A stretch of 64,000 bases of DNA from Chryseobacterium sp. 18061 (GTDB taxonomy: Bacteria; Pseudomonadota; Gammaproteobacteria; Enterobacterales; Enterobacteriaceae), in NCBI GenBank assembly GCA_902706205.1, contig CACSKA010000005.1, positions 186,001 through 250,000 on the forward strand, given 5' to 3'. Made by a program: the position numbers and the translations under genes. Under the pieces are notes generated by a model that worked only from the letters and a program-made list of their open reading frames with translations, searched no databases and was not told the DNA's origin. Below, in pieces: positions 28,080 through 38,306 of this stretch. The first letter of the stretch is position 1, and the number at the start of each line of letters is the position of its first letter.

Positions 28080-29509
28080 TACTTGCCTCCCAGCAGGTCG
28101 CGTGCACCCCAGTGTGGGAAGTGTTTGCGCACCAGCGCATTCAGTTCGAGTTCAAAGGCACTAAAATCGCTGCTGCCCGCAACGGCCGTTTCCTGCTGCG
28201 GCTCGCGCACCATACCTGCACCGACGGTCACGTTAGTCAGACGATCGATGAAGATAAGCCCGCCCGTCACCGGATTATGCTGATATTTGTCGAGCACCAG
28301 CGGTTCGTCAAAGGTGACATCCACCAGCCCGATCCCGTTCAGCGGCAGATTCTCCACCTCACGCTGGGTCAAGTTGTTGATATCCACCTGATACTGAACC
28401 CGGTTGATACGCACACGCGTTTTCTTCCCGGCAATTTTAATTTCATAGCTCTGGCCCGGCTGGAGCGGCTGTTCCGCCATCCATACCACGTCCACGCTGG
28501 CGCTCTGCACCGCAGGCAGCGTTTCGTTCACGTCGACCAGCAGATCACCGCGGCTGATATCAATTTCATCCTTCAACACCAGGGTGATGGCTTCACCCGC
28601 AGCGGCTTCCGGCAAGTCACCGTCAAAGGTCACAATTCGCGCAACGGCAGATTCCACGCCCGATGGCAGAACTTTCACGCGCTGACCGACGCTGACCGTG
28701 CCGGACGCCAGGGTGCCCGCGTAGCCACGGAAATCAAGGTTTGGTCGGTTCACGTACTGCACCGGGAAACGCAGCGGCTGGCTTTCAACCGTGCGCTTGA
28801 TCTCAACCGTTTCCAGCACTTCCAGCAGCGTTGGGCCGCTGTACCACGGCATGTTTGCACTCTGGCTGGCAACGTTGTCACCTTCAAGGGCAGACAATGG
28901 CACAAAACGGATATCCAGCTCACCCGGCAACTGCCCGGCAAACGTCAGATAAGCTTCACGAATTTCGTTAAACGTCTCTTCGCTGTAGTTGACGATATCC
29001 ATTTTGTTCACCGCCACCACCAGATGCTTAATGCCCAGTAGCGTGGCAATAAAGCTATGACGACGGGTCTGATCGAGCACGCCTTTTCGCGCGTCCATCA
29101 GCAGGATCGCCAGATCACAGGTAGATGCACCGGTCGCCATGTTGCGGGTGTACTGCTCGTGGCCCGGCGTGTCGGCAATAATAAATTTGCGCTTCTCAGT
29201 GGAGAAATAACGGTACGCCACGTCAATGGTGATGCCCTGCTCACGCTCGGCCTGCAAGCCATCCACCAGCAGCGCCAGGTCGAGTTTCTCACCCTGCGTA
29301 CCATGACGCTTACTGTCATTGTGCAGTGAAGACAGCTGATCTTCGTAAATCTGGCGGGTATCGTGCAACAGGCGACCAATCAGGGTGCTTTTGCCGTCAT
29401 CCACGCTGCCGCAGGTCAGGAAACGCAGCAGGCTCTTGTGTTGCTGGGCGTGCAGATACGCTTCCACGCCGCCTTCGTCGGCAATTTGTTGTGCAATCGT
29501 TGTGTTCAT
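28079..29509 (-). CDS. cysN: Sulfate adenylyltransferase large subunit CysN (GTPase)
   Basis: GTP-hydrolysing subunit of ATP sulfurylase, 476 residues (E. coli 475), related to elongation factor Tu. G1 motif GSVDDGKST is at about 34-42, G3 [11 protein letters not shown] at about 113-123 and G4 NKMD at about 168-171, followed by two beta-barrel domains. With CysD it makes APS. No APS kinase domain is fused, as cysC is separate. It lies nine bases after cysD. Confidence 0.98.
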   Translation of the reverse strand: MNTTIAQQIADEGGVEAYLHAQQHKSLLRFLTCGSVDDGKSTLIGRLLHDTRQIYEDQLSSLHNDSKRHGTQGEKLDLALLVDGLQAEREQGITIDVAYRYFSTEKRKFIIADTPGHEQYTRNMATGASTCDLAILLMDARKGVLDQTRRHSFIATLLGIKHLVVAVNKMDIVNYSEETFNEIREAYLTFAGQLPGELDIRFVPLSALEGDNVASQSANMPWYSGPTLLEVLETVEIKRTVESQPLRFPVQYVNRPNLDFRGYAGTLASGTVSVGQRVKVLPSGVESAVARIVTFDGDLPEAAAGEAITLVLKDEIDISRGDLLVDVNETLPAVQSASVDVVWMAEQPLQPGQSYEIKIAGKKTRVRINRVQYQVDINNLTQREVENLPLNGIGLVDVTFDEPLVLDKYQHNPVTGGLIFIDRLTNVTVGAGMVREPQQETAVAGSSDFSAFELELNALVRKHFPHWGARDLLGGK

Positions 29510-29518
29510 GGCGGCTCC

Positions 29519-30427
29519 TTAGAAATAACCCTGGCGTTTCTTCAGCTCCATGGAGCCTGCCTGGTCGCGGTCGATCATGCGGCCTTGTCGTTCACTGGTA
29601 GTGGACACCAGCATCTCTTCAATAATTTCCGGTAATGTCTGCGCGTTCGATTCCACCGCACCGGTCAGCGGCCAGCAGCCGAGGGTACGGAAACGCACCA
29701 TCTGCTGTTTGATCTCTTCGCCAGGCTGAAGATTAATACGATCGTCGTCGATCATCATCAGCATGCCATCGCGCTCCAGTACCGGGCGAGGAGCCGCCAG
29801 ATACAACGGAACGATTTCAATATTTTCCAGATAGATGTACTGCCAGATATCCAGCTCGGTCCAGTTGGAGAGCGGGAATACGCGGATGCTTTCGCCTTTA
29901 TTAATCTGGCCGTTGTAGTTGTGCCACAGTTCCGGACGCTGGTTTTTTGGGTCCCAGCGGTGGAAACGATCGCGGAAAGAGTAAATACGCTCTTTGGCGC
30001 GGGATTTCTCTTCATCACGACGGGCCCCGCCGAACGCGGCGTCAAAACCGTATTTGTTCAGCGCCTGTTTCAGGCCTTCGGTTTTCATGATGTCGGTGTG
30101 TTTAGCGCTGCCGTGAACGAACGGGTTAATGTCCATCGCCACGCCTTCCGGGTTTTTATGCACCAGCAGTTCGCAGCCGTAGGCTTTAGCGGTCCGGTCA
30201 CGGAACTCGTACATCTCACGGAATTTCCAGCCGGTGTCCACGTGCAGCAGCGGGAACGGCAGCGTGCCCGGATAAAAGGCTTTACGCGCCAGATGCAGCA
30301 TCACGCTGGAATCTTTACCGATGGAATACATCATCACCGGATTGGAAAATTCAGCCGCCACTTCGCGGATAATGTGGATGCTTTCCGCTTCCAGCTGCCG
30401 CAGGTGAGTGAGTCGTTTATGGTCCAT
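29519..30427 (-). CDS. cysD: Sulfate adenylyltransferase small subunit CysD
   Basis: ATP-pyrophosphatase-type catalytic subunit of ATP sulfurylase, 302 residues as in E. coli. The PP-loop motif [13 protein letters not shown] is at about 35-47; later [16 protein letters not shown] and an Arg-rich C-terminus follow. Lies 23 bases after cysG and 9 before cysN in one operon. Confidence 0.98.
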   Translation of the reverse strand: MDHKRLTHLRQLEAESIHIIREVAAEFSNPVMMYSIGKDSSVMLHLARKAFYPGTLPFPLLHVDTGWKFREMYEFRDRTAKAYGCELLVHKNPEGVAMDINPFVHGSAKHTDIMKTEGLKQALNKYGFDAAFGGARRDEEKSRAKERIYSFRDRFHRWDPKNQRPELWHNYNGQINKGESIRVFPLSNWTELDIWQYIYLENIEIVPLYLAAPRPVLERDGMLMMIDDDRINLQPGEEIKQQMVRFRTLGCWPLTGAVESNAQTLPEIIEEMLVSTTSERQGRMIDRDQAGSMELKKRQGYF

Positions 30428-30450
30428 AACCGTTCCTTATAAGGCCAGAT

Positions 30451-31866
30451 CTAAGCCAGATTCACCACTGAAGAGTTAAACCCCTCAGTGTCTGTTGTGT
30501 GTTGAAACCAGGCGAGCTGATGATGCAACTGCACCACCTCACCCACCACCAGCAGCGCTGGCATCGGGGCGTCTTTCGCGAGGCTGTCGAGTTGTTGTAA
30601 TGTGCCGACGGTCACCTGCTGATCAGCGCGCGTACCGCAGCTGATAACGGCCACCGGGGTCTGACTGTCACGACCGTGGGCGATGAGCTGTTGGCTTATC
30701 TCGGCGGCTTTCATGGTGCCCATGTAAATCGCCAGGGTCTGACGACTTTGCGCCAGGTGCGCCCAGTCAAACGGGGTGCTGTCGGCTTTGTAATGTCCGG
30801 TAACAAAGGTCACGCTTTGGGCGTAATCGCGATGGGTTAGCGGAATACCCGCGTAGGCCGTAGCACCTGCCGCGGCGGTCACGCCCGGTACTACCTGGAA
30901 AGGTATGCCCGCTTCAGCTGCGGCCTGTAATTCTTCGCCGCCGCGACCAAAAATAAACGGGTCACCGCCTTTCAAGCGCACCACGTTTTTACCTGCCAGC
31001 GCCGCTTCCACCAACAAACGGTTGGTTTCATGCTGAGGCACGCTATGGGTGCCCGCCCGCTTGCCTACGCAAATCAACTCCGCGTCGCGGCGCACCAGCT
31101 CACGCACACCTTCACTGACCAGATGATCGTAAAACACCACGTCGGCCTGCTGGAGAACCTGCAAACCGCGTAGCGTCAGCAGGCCAGCATCGCCCGGTCC
31201 TGCACCCACCAGCACGATTTCACCGATCTGGCGTTCAGGCTGATTCAGCTCATCTTCCAGCGCCTGCTGGGCCGCGGCTTCATTGCCCGCCACCATCAGG
31301 CTGGCAAAACGTCCGGTAAACACGCGTTCCCAAAAACGACGGCGTTCAGCCGTGGTGTGCAAACGCGTTTGAATATGATGTCGCCAGTAGCTCGCTGCCT
31401 GCGCCATACGCCCGAGGTTAGTCGGCAACAATGCTTCGATTTTTTCCCGCAGCAGACGCGCCAGTACAGGCGCCGTTCCACTGGAGGAAATCGCCACCAA
31501 CAGTGGAGAGCGATCGACGATTGACGGGAACACAAAGGAGCACAGCGGCTGATTATCAACCACGTTCACCAGGCGCTGACGGGCATTCGCCGCCTCAAAG
31601 ACTCGCTGGTTTAGTTCGCTGTCGTCAGTAGCGGCAATCACCAAAAACACCGGGTCTATCTGCGCGTCGTCGAACTCGGTCGCCAGCCATTCAATAGACT
31701 GCTGATTGGCCAGTTCGGCCAGTTCAGGGGAGAGTTGTTGCGCGACGACGCGCACATTTGCCTCGGCCCGCCGTAACAGCAGGATTTTTCGGGCAGCAAT
31801 ATCGCCCCCGCCGATAACCAGAACCGGACGGTTTTTCAGGGAAGCAAAAAGAGGCAAATAGTCCAC
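30451..31866 (-). CDS. cysG: Siroheme synthase CysG (trifunctional), in the cysDNC operon
   Basis: Makes siroheme, the cofactor of sulfite reductase CysI. The N-terminal part (about 1-200) is the precorrin-2 dehydrogenase/ferrochelatase ([11 protein letters not shown] near 20-30; [16 protein letters not shown] near 125-140). The C-terminal part (about 215-460) is uroporphyrinogen-III C-methyltransferase ([28 protein letters not shown]). About 471 residues from GTG 31866, which gives the family N-terminus (VDYLPLF); ATG 31881 is an alternative, and neither has a clear ribosome site. E. coli keeps its single cysG beside nirBD, whereas Klebsiella, Serratia and allies have a copy here. This is probably that second type. 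Confidence 0.93.
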   Translation of the reverse strand: MDYLPLFASLKNRPVLVIGGGDIAARKILLLRRAEANVRVVAQQLSPELAELANQQSIEWLATEFDDAQIDPVFLVIAATDDSELNQRVFEAANARQRLVNVVDNQPLCSFVFPSIVDRSPLLVAISSSGTAPVLARLLREKIEALLPTNLGRMAQAASYWRHHIQTRLHTTAERRRFWERVFTGRFASLMVAGNEAAAQQALEDELNQPERQIGEIVLVGAGPGDAGLLTLRGLQVLQQADVVFYDHLVSEGVRELVRRDAELICVGKRAGTHSVPQHETNRLLVEAALAGKNVVRLKGGDPFIFGRGGEELQAAAEAGIPFQVVPGVTAAAGATAYAGIPLTHRDYAQSVTFVTGHYKADSTPFDWAHLAQSRQTLAIYMGTMKAAEISQQLIAHGRDSQTPVAVISCGTRADQQVTVGTLQQLDSLAKDAPMPALLVVGEVVQLHHQLAWFQHTTDTEGFNSSVVNLA

Positions 31867-31947
31867 GGCGCTACAACTCATTCACATTCAACATAGGGGG
31901 ACTATAGGGGGAGGCTCTGAGCAAATGAAATTACGAAAAGGAATGAG

Positions 31948-31966
31948 TAGTTCCGCAATGGAATAA
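31948..31966. promoter_or_regulatory. Candidate CysB site upstream of cysGDNC
   Basis: Inverted repeat TTATTCC-N5-GGAACTA (minus strand), about 80 bases upstream of cysG, in the 221-bp gap to iap. CysB sites in cys promoters contain TTATTCC-like halves, and CysB activates cysD-type operons under sulfur limitation. The position fits an activator site. Confidence 0.5.
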
Positions 31967-32102
31967 CAACCCGAAAATACAAATGCCAAAAAGTGCTTAA
32001 CGCGCGATATTTCGCCACTTTAGGAAGATTTGAAATTGTGTTAGCCCGGTCACAGTTTCATACTATGCCGTGATTATTTGATCCCCATTGTAAGGACACA
32101 CT

Positions 32103-33155
32103 ATGTTTTCCGCCTTGTGCCGCCGCCTTGTTCCTCTGGCGTTAGGCGCATGCTTTACGGCGTCTGCCTTTGCCGCAACGACGCCCACTGGCGCCATTGC
32201 CAACCAGCAAGCCCGTTATATCGCCACTTATTTTCCCGGCCGCATGACCGGCAGCCCGGCTGAAATGCTCTCAGCGGATTACGTGCGCCAGCAGTTTGCG
32301 CAGATGGGTTATGAAAGCGATATTCGCACCTTTAACAGCCGCTATCTTTACACCCCTAAAGATAAGCGCCAAAACTGGCACAAAATCACCGGCAGCACGG
32401 TTATCGCCGCGCATGAAGGCAAAGCCAGCCAGCAAATTATCGTCATGGCGCATCTCGACACTTACGCGCCGCACAGTGATGCGGATGTCGAAAATAATCT
32501 CGGCGGCCTGACGCTGCAAGGCATCGACGATAACGCGATGGGCGTGGGCGTAATGCTGGAACTGGCGGAACGTTTAAAAAATATTCCTACCGAGTACAGC
32601 ATCCGCTTTATCGCCACCAGCGGTGAAGAGGAAGGCAAACTGGGCGCAGACAACCTGCTGCAGCGCATGAGTACCGCAGAAAGGAAAAACACGCTTCTGG
32701 TTATCAACCTCGATAATCTGGTGGTGGGCGACAAACTCTATTTTAATAGTGGAAAATCAACACCAGCCTCGGTGCGTAAACTGACCCGAGATCGCGCACT
32801 CAGCATCGCCCGCAACCACGGCATTCAGGCGGCTATCAATCCGGGTCTGAACGCCAACTATCCGAAAGGCACGGGTTGCTGTAACGACGCAGAGGTGTTT
32901 GATAACGCGGGGATCCCGGTCCTTTCCGTCGAAGCTACCAACTGGTCACTCGGCAAAAAAGATGGTTTTCAGCAGCGGGCGAAATCCCGCGCCTTCCCGG
33001 ATGGCACCAGCTGGCATAACGTGCGTCTCGACAACCTGCAATACATCGACAAAGCGCTGCCTGGCCGCATCGAGCGCCGCGGCCGCGACGTCGTAAAAAT
33101 CTTGCTACCGCTGGTGAAGGAACTGGCGAAGGCGGGGAAAGCAGGCAAAGCGTAA
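32103..33155 (+). CDS. iap: Alkaline phosphatase isozyme conversion aminopeptidase Iap
   Basis: Secreted M28-family zinc aminopeptidase that trims the N-terminal Arg of alkaline phosphatase in the periplasm in E. coli. It has 350 residues, with a signal peptide cleaved near AFA-ATT (about residue 24). Zinc ligands are recognisable in MAHLDTY (about 115-121), GIDDNAMG (about 139-146) and SGEEEGKLGADN (about 176-187). It is followed by a hairpin and then directly by cysH. Confidence 0.93.
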   Translation: MFSALCRRLVPLALGACFTASAFAATTPTGAIANQQARYIATYFPGRMTGSPAEMLSADYVRQQFAQMGYESDIRTFNSRYLYTPKDKRQNWHKITGSTVIAAHEGKASQQIIVMAHLDTYAPHSDADVENNLGGLTLQGIDDNAMGVGVMLELAERLKNIPTEYSIRFIATSGEEEGKLGADNLLQRMSTAERKNTLLVINLDNLVVGDKLYFNSGKSTPASVRKLTRDRALSIARNHGIQAAINPGLNANYPKGTGCCNDAEVFDNAGIPVLSVEATNWSLGKKDGFQQRAKSRAFPDGTSWHNVRLDNLQYIDKALPGRIERRGRDVVKILLPLVKELAKAGKAGKA

Positions 33156-33164
33156 TCTGATTAT

Positions 33165-33186
33165 CCGGTGGCATCGCTGCCACCGG
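33165..33186. terminator. Bidirectional hairpin between iap and cysH
   Basis: Near-perfect 9-bp stem CCGGTGGCA / TGCCACCGG with a 4-base loop between two convergent genes, eight bases after the iap stop. The T-run is weak on both sides. Confidence 0.65.
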
Positions 33187-33193
33187 TTCTTTA

Positions 33194-33928
33194 TTACCCT
33201 TCGTGCAATCCACATTCCCGTTTCAGGCCAAAGAAGCGCGTTTCTTCTTCTGCCATGCCCGGCTCCCATTTACGGGAGGTATGGGTGTCACCGACGGAGA
33301 GGTAGCCCTCATCCCACAGCGGGTGATATTTCAGGCCATGTTTTTGCAGGTACTGGTAAACCGTGCGGTTATCCCAGTCGATAATCGGCAGAATTTTAAA
33401 CACGCCACGCTGGATAGCCAGCACCGGTAAATTTGCCCGGCTGCCGGACTGTTCTCGGCGCAGGCCTGCAAACCAGGTTTGACCGTTCAACTCTTCCAGA
33501 GCACGGTTCATCGGCTCGACTTTATTGATTTCGTTGTATTTCTCGATGCCCTCAACGCCTTGCTCCCACAGCTTGCCATAGCGCGCTTCCTGCCACGCCG
33601 GGCTTTGTTCTGCACGGTAAATCTTGAGGTTGAGTTTGAGCTTATCGGTCAACTCATCGATAAACTGGTAAGTTTCCGGGAACAGATAACCGGTGTCCGT
33701 GAGGATAACCGGGATATCCGGGCGCAACTGATTCACCAGATGCAGGCTTACCGCCGCCTGGATACCAAAGCTCGACGAGAGTACGTATTCACCCGGCAGA
33801 TTTTCCAGCGCCCAGGCCACGCGCTCTTCCGCGCTCAGTTTCTCCAGCTGACCGTTGGTTTCCGCCAGCGCGAGCACACGCTCGACTTTTGGCAGTGCGT
33901 TAAGCGCATTCAGATTGAGTATGGACAT
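33194..33928 (-). CDS. cysH: PAPS reductase CysH
   Basis: Thioredoxin- or glutaredoxin-dependent PAPS reductase, 244 residues as in E. coli. PP-loop-like [12 protein letters not shown] is at about 50-61 and the C-terminal catalytic motif KRECGLHEG carries Cys239. There are no paired Cys motifs for an iron-sulfur cluster, so it reduces PAPS and not APS. ATG 33928 with a GAGGT site is preferred to GTG 33934. It is separated from cysI by a repeat element. Confidence 0.97.
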   Translation of the reverse strand: MSILNLNALNALPKVERVLALAETNGQLEKLSAEERVAWALENLPGEYVLSSSFGIQAAVSLHLVNQLRPDIPVILTDTGYLFPETYQFIDELTDKLKLNLKIYRAEQSPAWQEARYGKLWEQGVEGIEKYNEINKVEPMNRALEELNGQTWFAGLRREQSGSRANLPVLAIQRGVFKILPIIDWDNRTVYQYLQKHGLKYHPLWDEGYLSVGDTHTSRKWEPGMAEEETRFFGLKRECGLHEG

Positions 33929-33950
33929 AGACACCTCATTTGCCTGTTTT

Positions 33951-34019
33951 GCCGGGCGACACTGCGTTTGCCCGGCCTACAAAACCGGTAAACCCGGTAA
34001 GCACAGTGCCACCGGGCAT
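33951..34019. repeat. REP/BIME-type palindromic repeats
   Basis: Two inverted REP-like units lie between cysI and cysH: GCCGGGC / GCCCGGC at 33951-33976 followed by CTACAA, and CCCGGT / ACCGGG at 33993-34016. Such pairs stabilise upstream mRNA or bind gyrase; here they would mark the cysJI/cysH boundary within the operon. Confidence 0.85.
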
Positions 34020-34026
34020 TAAAACG

Positions 34027-35739
34027 TTATTCCCAGAAATCCCGGGCCGGATCGAGAACCGGACGGATGATCCCTGCACGCACGGTGAAATCACCAAAGC
34101 CTTCGTCGGCTTCGCGTTCTTTGGACCAGCGCCCTACCAGCTCATCAATCGAATCGAGGATTTCCGATTCGGTGATGTTCTCGCGATACATCCGGGGGAT
34201 CCGCGTTCCCATGCGGTTGCCGCCAAGATGCAGGTTGTAACGTCCAGGCGCTTTACCCACCAGACCCAGTTCAGCCAGCAGAGCACGGCCACAGCCATTC
34301 GGGCAGCCGGTAACTCGCAGGACGATATGCTCATCGCCTACACCGTGACGTTCCATCACTGCTTCCACTTTGTCGACGAATGACGGCAGGAAGCGTTCGG
34401 CTTCGGCCATCGCCAGCGGACAGGTTGGGAACGACACGCAGGCCATAGAGTTTTCACGCTGCGGTTTCACCGCGTCCATCAAACCGTGTTCCTGCGCGAG
34501 TTTCTCAATCTTCGCTTTTTCGCTTTCCGGTACGCCCGCCACAATCAGGTTCTGGTTGGCGGTCAGACGAAAATCGCCTTTATGGATCTTAGCAATCTCC
34601 AGCAGACCCGTTTTCAGCGGACGGTCCGGGTAGTCCAGAATACGACCATTCTCAATAAACAGCGTCAGGTGCCATTTCTTGTCGATGCCTTTTACCCAAC
34701 CGATGCGGTCGCCGCGGCCGGTAAATTCGTACGGACGAATCGGCGCGAAGGTCATGCCCGCGCGACGTTCCACTTCTGCTTTGAACACCTCAACGCCGAC
34801 GCGCTCCAAGGTGTATTTGGTTTTGGCGTTTTTCCTGTCGGTACGGTTACCCCAGTCGCGCTGCGTTGTCACCACCGCTTCGGCTACCGCCAGCGTATGC
34901 TCGAGCGGCAGGAAACCAAACTCGCTCGCAGTGCGGGCGTAGGTTTTTTTGTTACCGTGATCGATAGACAATCCACCGCCCACCAGCAGGTTAAAGCCCA
35001 CCAGTTTGCCGTTTTCTGCCACTGCGACAAAGTTCAGGTCGTTGGCGTGCAGGTCGACGTCATTCTGCGGCGGAATAACCACCGTGGTTTTGAATTTACG
35101 CGGCAGATACGTTTCACCGAGGATCGGCTCTTCGTCAGTGGTCGCGACTTTTTCCTGATCGTGCCAGATTTCGGCGTACGCACGGGTGCGCGGCAGCAGG
35201 TGCTCTGACAGTTTTTTCGCCCACTCGTACGCTTCCGCGTGCAGTTCAGACTCAATCGGGTTCGAGGTGCAGAGCACGTTACGGTTAACGTCATTGGCGG
35301 TCGCCAGCGCGTCTAAGCCCACTTCATGCAGCATCTGGTGTGCCGGTTTGACGTTCTTTTTCAGAATGCCGTGAAACTGGAACGTCTGGCGGTTGGTCAA
35401 ACGGATGCTGCCGTAAATCGTGTTGTTTTCGGCGAACGTGTCGATCGACTGCCACTGTCTGGTGGTGATAATACCCCCAGGCAGACGGCAGCGCAGCATC
35501 ATCGCATGGCGCGGCTCGAGTTTTTGCTCAGCGCGTTCGGCACGAATATCGCGGTCATCCTGCTGATACATGCCGTGAAAGCGGATCAGCAGAAAGTTAT
35601 CGCCGTTGAAGCCGCCCGTCAGGCCTTCATGCAAATCTTCCGCGATGGTACCGCGCAGATAATTGCTCTCTTTCTTCAGACGCTCGGCGTCGGACAGCTT
35701 ACCTTCGACCACTAAAGGGCCGGGATGTTTTTCGCTCAT
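34027..35739 (-). CDS. cysI: Sulfite reductase hemoprotein CysI
   Basis: Beta subunit of NADPH-sulfite reductase, 570 residues as in E. coli. It carries siroheme coupled to a [4Fe-4S] cluster; the ligand cysteines are in [17 protein letters not shown] (about 434-450) and CPNGCGRA (about 479-486). Reduces sulfite to sulfide using electrons from CysJ. One-base overlap with the cysJ stop. Confidence 0.98.
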   Translation of the reverse strand: MSEKHPGPLVVEGKLSDAERLKKESNYLRGTIAEDLHEGLTGGFNGDNFLLIRFHGMYQQDDRDIRAERAEQKLEPRHAMMLRCRLPGGIITTRQWQSIDTFAENNTIYGSIRLTNRQTFQFHGILKKNVKPAHQMLHEVGLDALATANDVNRNVLCTSNPIESELHAEAYEWAKKLSEHLLPRTRAYAEIWHDQEKVATTDEEPILGETYLPRKFKTTVVIPPQNDVDLHANDLNFVAVAENGKLVGFNLLVGGGLSIDHGNKKTYARTASEFGFLPLEHTLAVAEAVVTTQRDWGNRTDRKNAKTKYTLERVGVEVFKAEVERRAGMTFAPIRPYEFTGRGDRIGWVKGIDKKWHLTLFIENGRILDYPDRPLKTGLLEIAKIHKGDFRLTANQNLIVAGVPESEKAKIEKLAQEHGLMDAVKPQRENSMACVSFPTCPLAMAEAERFLPSFVDKVEAVMERHGVGDEHIVLRVTGCPNGCGRALLAELGLVGKAPGRYNLHLGGNRMGTRIPRMYRENITESEILDSIDELVGRWSKEREADEGFGDFTVRAGIIRPVLDPARDFWE

Positions 35740-37544
35740 TAGTAGACATCTCGCTGATAACGGCGCTCAACGCGCAGCTCACTTAAATATTCATCTGCCG
35801 TTTCGGTATCCATCGCACCGAACTCGGCAATCACTTCCAGCAAAGCCTGCTCAACGTCTTTCGCCATGCGATTGGCGTCGCCGCAGACATAAATGTGGGC
35901 ACCGTCATTAATCCAGCGCCACAGCTCTGCGCCCTGTTCGCGCAGTTTGTCCTGGACGTAGACTTTTTCTTTTTGATCCCGAGACCAGGCCAGGTCGATT
36001 TTAGTCAGGACGCCTTCTTTAACATAGCGTTGCCATTCCACCTGATACAGGAAGTCGTCGGTGAAATGTGGGTTGCCGAAGAACAGCCAGTTTTTACCTT
36101 CCGCACCGTCCACCGCACGCTGCTGCATGAAGGCGCGGAACGGCGCGATGCCAGTGCCAGGGCCAATCATGATAACCGGCGTGTCCGGGTTTGCGGGCAG
36201 GCGGAAATTGTCGTTATGCTCGATGAAAACGCGGATTTCCCCGTCTTCTTCTACGCGGTCAGCGAGGAAGCCTGATGCGCCACCGGTACGCGCGCGGCCT
36301 TCGATATCAAAGCGCACGGCACCGACGGTGATGTGCACTTCGGTTTCGACTTCGGCCTGCGACGAGGCAATGGAATACAGACGTGGCGTCAGCGGACGCA
36401 GCAGACCGATTAAGGCGTCAGCGTCCAGCTGGGCTGGCGAGAAACGCACCATATCGACAATCGGCGTGGTCGCGGCGTAGTGCTGCAGTTTGGCTTTGTC
36501 GCCCACCAGCGGCAGCAGTGATTCGCTGCGGGTCAGAGTGGCGTAGTTTTCCACGATATTGGCGGTGTTTACCGTCAGCTCAGTGTGCCATTCCAGCGCT
36601 TCGCTCAATGGCAAAGTCTGGCCGTTGACGGTCACGGGCTCATCACCTTTCAGCCACACCAACTCTGCCAGCTCTTTCACCAGCGCCGGATCGTTCTGAT
36701 ACCAGACACCGAGCGCATCACCCGGCTGATAACGCAGACCGGAATCTGCCAGATCGATTTCGATATGGCGTACGTCTTTTTCAGAATCACGACCGGTGAT
36801 TTTCTGGTTTACGGCAAGAGACGCGGTCAGCGGCGCTTCTTTCGTATACGGGCTGGAGTGAACGTCATTCACCACGCCGGTTGCCGAAGCGACAGCCTGG
36901 GCTGGCGTCTCTTTCGGCGCACGTGCTTTCAGCACCTCGACGATGCGTTCACGCCACTCCGCTGCCGCGGGTTGATATTCCACGTCGGTATCGACGCGAT
37001 CCAGCAGGCGTTCACCACCCAGTTCGGCCAGCTTGCTGTCAACGTCTTTACCCGACTGGCAGAAGAATTCGTAGGATGTGTCGCCGAGGCCAAATACCGC
37101 AAAGGCGGTGCCATTAAGTTTCGGCGCTTTTTTCGAGAACAGGAATTTGTGCAGCGCCACGGCCTCTTCCGGCGGTTCGCCTTCGCCTTGCGTGGACGTC
37201 ACCACCACCAGCAGTTTTTCCTGGGCGATTTGTTTGAATTTATAGTCGCCCGCGTTCACCAGCTTTACGTTCAGTTTTGCTGCCAGCAGATCGTCACGCA
37301 GCTGTTCAGCCACGCGCCTGGCGTTGCCGGTTTGCGATGCAGAAATCAGGGTAATGGCTGGCACTTCAACGGCCGCAGGCGCGGCGGTCATCACGCTGCC
37401 CGGCTGCTGATTGAGCATGCCCCAGAAATAACCAGAAACCCAGGCAAGCTGGGTCGGTGAAAGATCGGTGGTGGCCGCCTGCAGGCGTGCCAGTTGCTCC
37501 GGGTTCAGCGGAAGCAAAGCGGAAGGTGGGGCCTGTGTCGTCAT
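35739..37544 (-). CDS. cysJ: Sulfite reductase flavoprotein CysJ
   Basis: Alpha subunit of NADPH-sulfite reductase, 601 residues (E. coli 599). An N-terminal flavodoxin domain (about 64-200; [26 protein letters not shown]) is followed by an FAD domain (RLYSIASS near 388) and an NADPH domain ([16 protein letters not shown] near 460), ending in a Tyr as in E. coli (RYQRDVY). Moves electrons from NADPH to CysI. First gene of cysJIH. Confidence 0.98.
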   Translation of the reverse strand: MTTQAPPSALLPLNPEQLARLQAATTDLSPTQLAWVSGYFWGMLNQQPGSVMTAAPAAVEVPAITLISASQTGNARRVAEQLRDDLLAAKLNVKLVNAGDYKFKQIAQEKLLVVVTSTQGEGEPPEEAVALHKFLFSKKAPKLNGTAFAVFGLGDTSYEFFCQSGKDVDSKLAELGGERLLDRVDTDVEYQPAAAEWRERIVEVLKARAPKETPAQAVASATGVVNDVHSSPYTKEAPLTASLAVNQKITGRDSEKDVRHIEIDLADSGLRYQPGDALGVWYQNDPALVKELAELVWLKGDEPVTVNGQTLPLSEALEWHTELTVNTANIVENYATLTRSESLLPLVGDKAKLQHYAATTPIVDMVRFSPAQLDADALIGLLRPLTPRLYSIASSQAEVETEVHITVGAVRFDIEGRARTGGASGFLADRVEEDGEIRVFIEHNDNFRLPANPDTPVIMIGPGTGIAPFRAFMQQRAVDGAEGKNWLFFGNPHFTDDFLYQVEWQRYVKEGVLTKIDLAWSRDQKEKVYVQDKLREQGAELWRWINDGAHIYVCGDANRMAKDVEQALLEVIAEFGAMDTETADEYLSELRVERRYQRDVY

Positions 37545-37862
37545 GCGTCGTTATGTTCCAGTAGCAAAGCTGTTTTACATGCAAAAACAGAAAAGAGAGT
37601 TCGATTCTGGTCAAGGGTAACGGTGGCAATAATAACCACGAAATAAGGGTTGGAAATAATAAATAACCAAATGGACTAACCGCTTTTAGTTGTCATAACT
37701 ATCGGCAAAACAGGTTAATTAATATTATGATTTATAAGTGTTTTTCAGCGGCCTTCGTCCCCCACTTACGCCCTCACCGTTAATGGCGGTTTTAGTTAAT
37801 GCGAAAAAAGGTACTTTGCTGTAAGATTCGCCGGTTTTTTTCCGCATTTTCGAGAGTTAACG
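37545..37862. other. AT-rich intergenic region between cysJ and queD
   Basis: 318 bases with no gene. The cysJ-proximal half is AT-rich, with several TTATT runs on the minus strand (37625-37675), where CysB sites for cysJIH would be expected; none is clear enough to call. An extended -10 like TGCTGTAAGAT at 37818-37828 is the probable queD promoter. No riboswitch-like aptamer was recognised. Confidence 0.5.
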
Positions 37863-38225
37863 ATGTCCACCACCCTGTTTAAAGATTTCATGTTTGAAGC
37901 TGCTCACCACCTGCCGCATGTGCCGGAAGGCCACAAGTGCGGTCGCCTGCACGGACACTCCTTTATGGTCCGTCTGGAAATTACCGGCGAGGTGGATCCG
38001 CACACGGGCTGGATCATGGATTTTTCCGAACTGAAAGCGGCGTTCAAACCGACCTACGATCGCCTCGATCACTATTATCTGAACAATATCCCGGGCCTCG
38101 AAAACCCGACCAGCGAAGTGCTGGCCAAGTGGATTTGGGATCAGATGAAGCCGCTCGTTCCGCTGCTGAGCGCCATCACAATCAAAGAAACCTGTACTGC
38201 TGGCTGCGTCTATCGCGGCGAGTGA
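37863..38225 (+). CDS. queD: 6-carboxytetrahydropterin synthase QueD
   Basis: First committed enzyme of queuosine synthesis, turning dihydroneopterin triphosphate into 6-carboxytetrahydropterin; 120 residues (E. coli 121). Zinc histidines in AAHHLPH and HGHSF, and the catalytic Cys in [11 protein letters not shown] (about 27), are present. QueE, the next enzyme, is encoded at 48951-49622, with the ygc cluster in between, as in E. coli. Confidence 0.97.
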   Translation: MSTTLFKDFMFEAAHHLPHVPEGHKCGRLHGHSFMVRLEITGEVDPHTGWIMDFSELKAAFKPTYDRLDHYYLNNIPGLENPTSEVLAKWIWDQMKPLVPLLSAITIKETCTAGCVYRGE

Positions 38226-38306
38226 TTTCTGCCTTTGCGGCAGGGGTCTGATTCTGTTTAATTCCGCCATGTTAGGGTTATGCGTTCTCAGGAAAAGGAG
38301 CGCAGG

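Noticed and set aside
33156..34026. CRISPR array near iap/cysH
   Set aside because: The only repeats are two inverted REP-like units; there are no direct repeats with spacers.
37750..37862. preQ1-type riboswitch in the queD leader
   Set aside because: No convincing C-rich loop and A-rich tail with a pairing partner was found; sequence features fit a plain promoter and leader.
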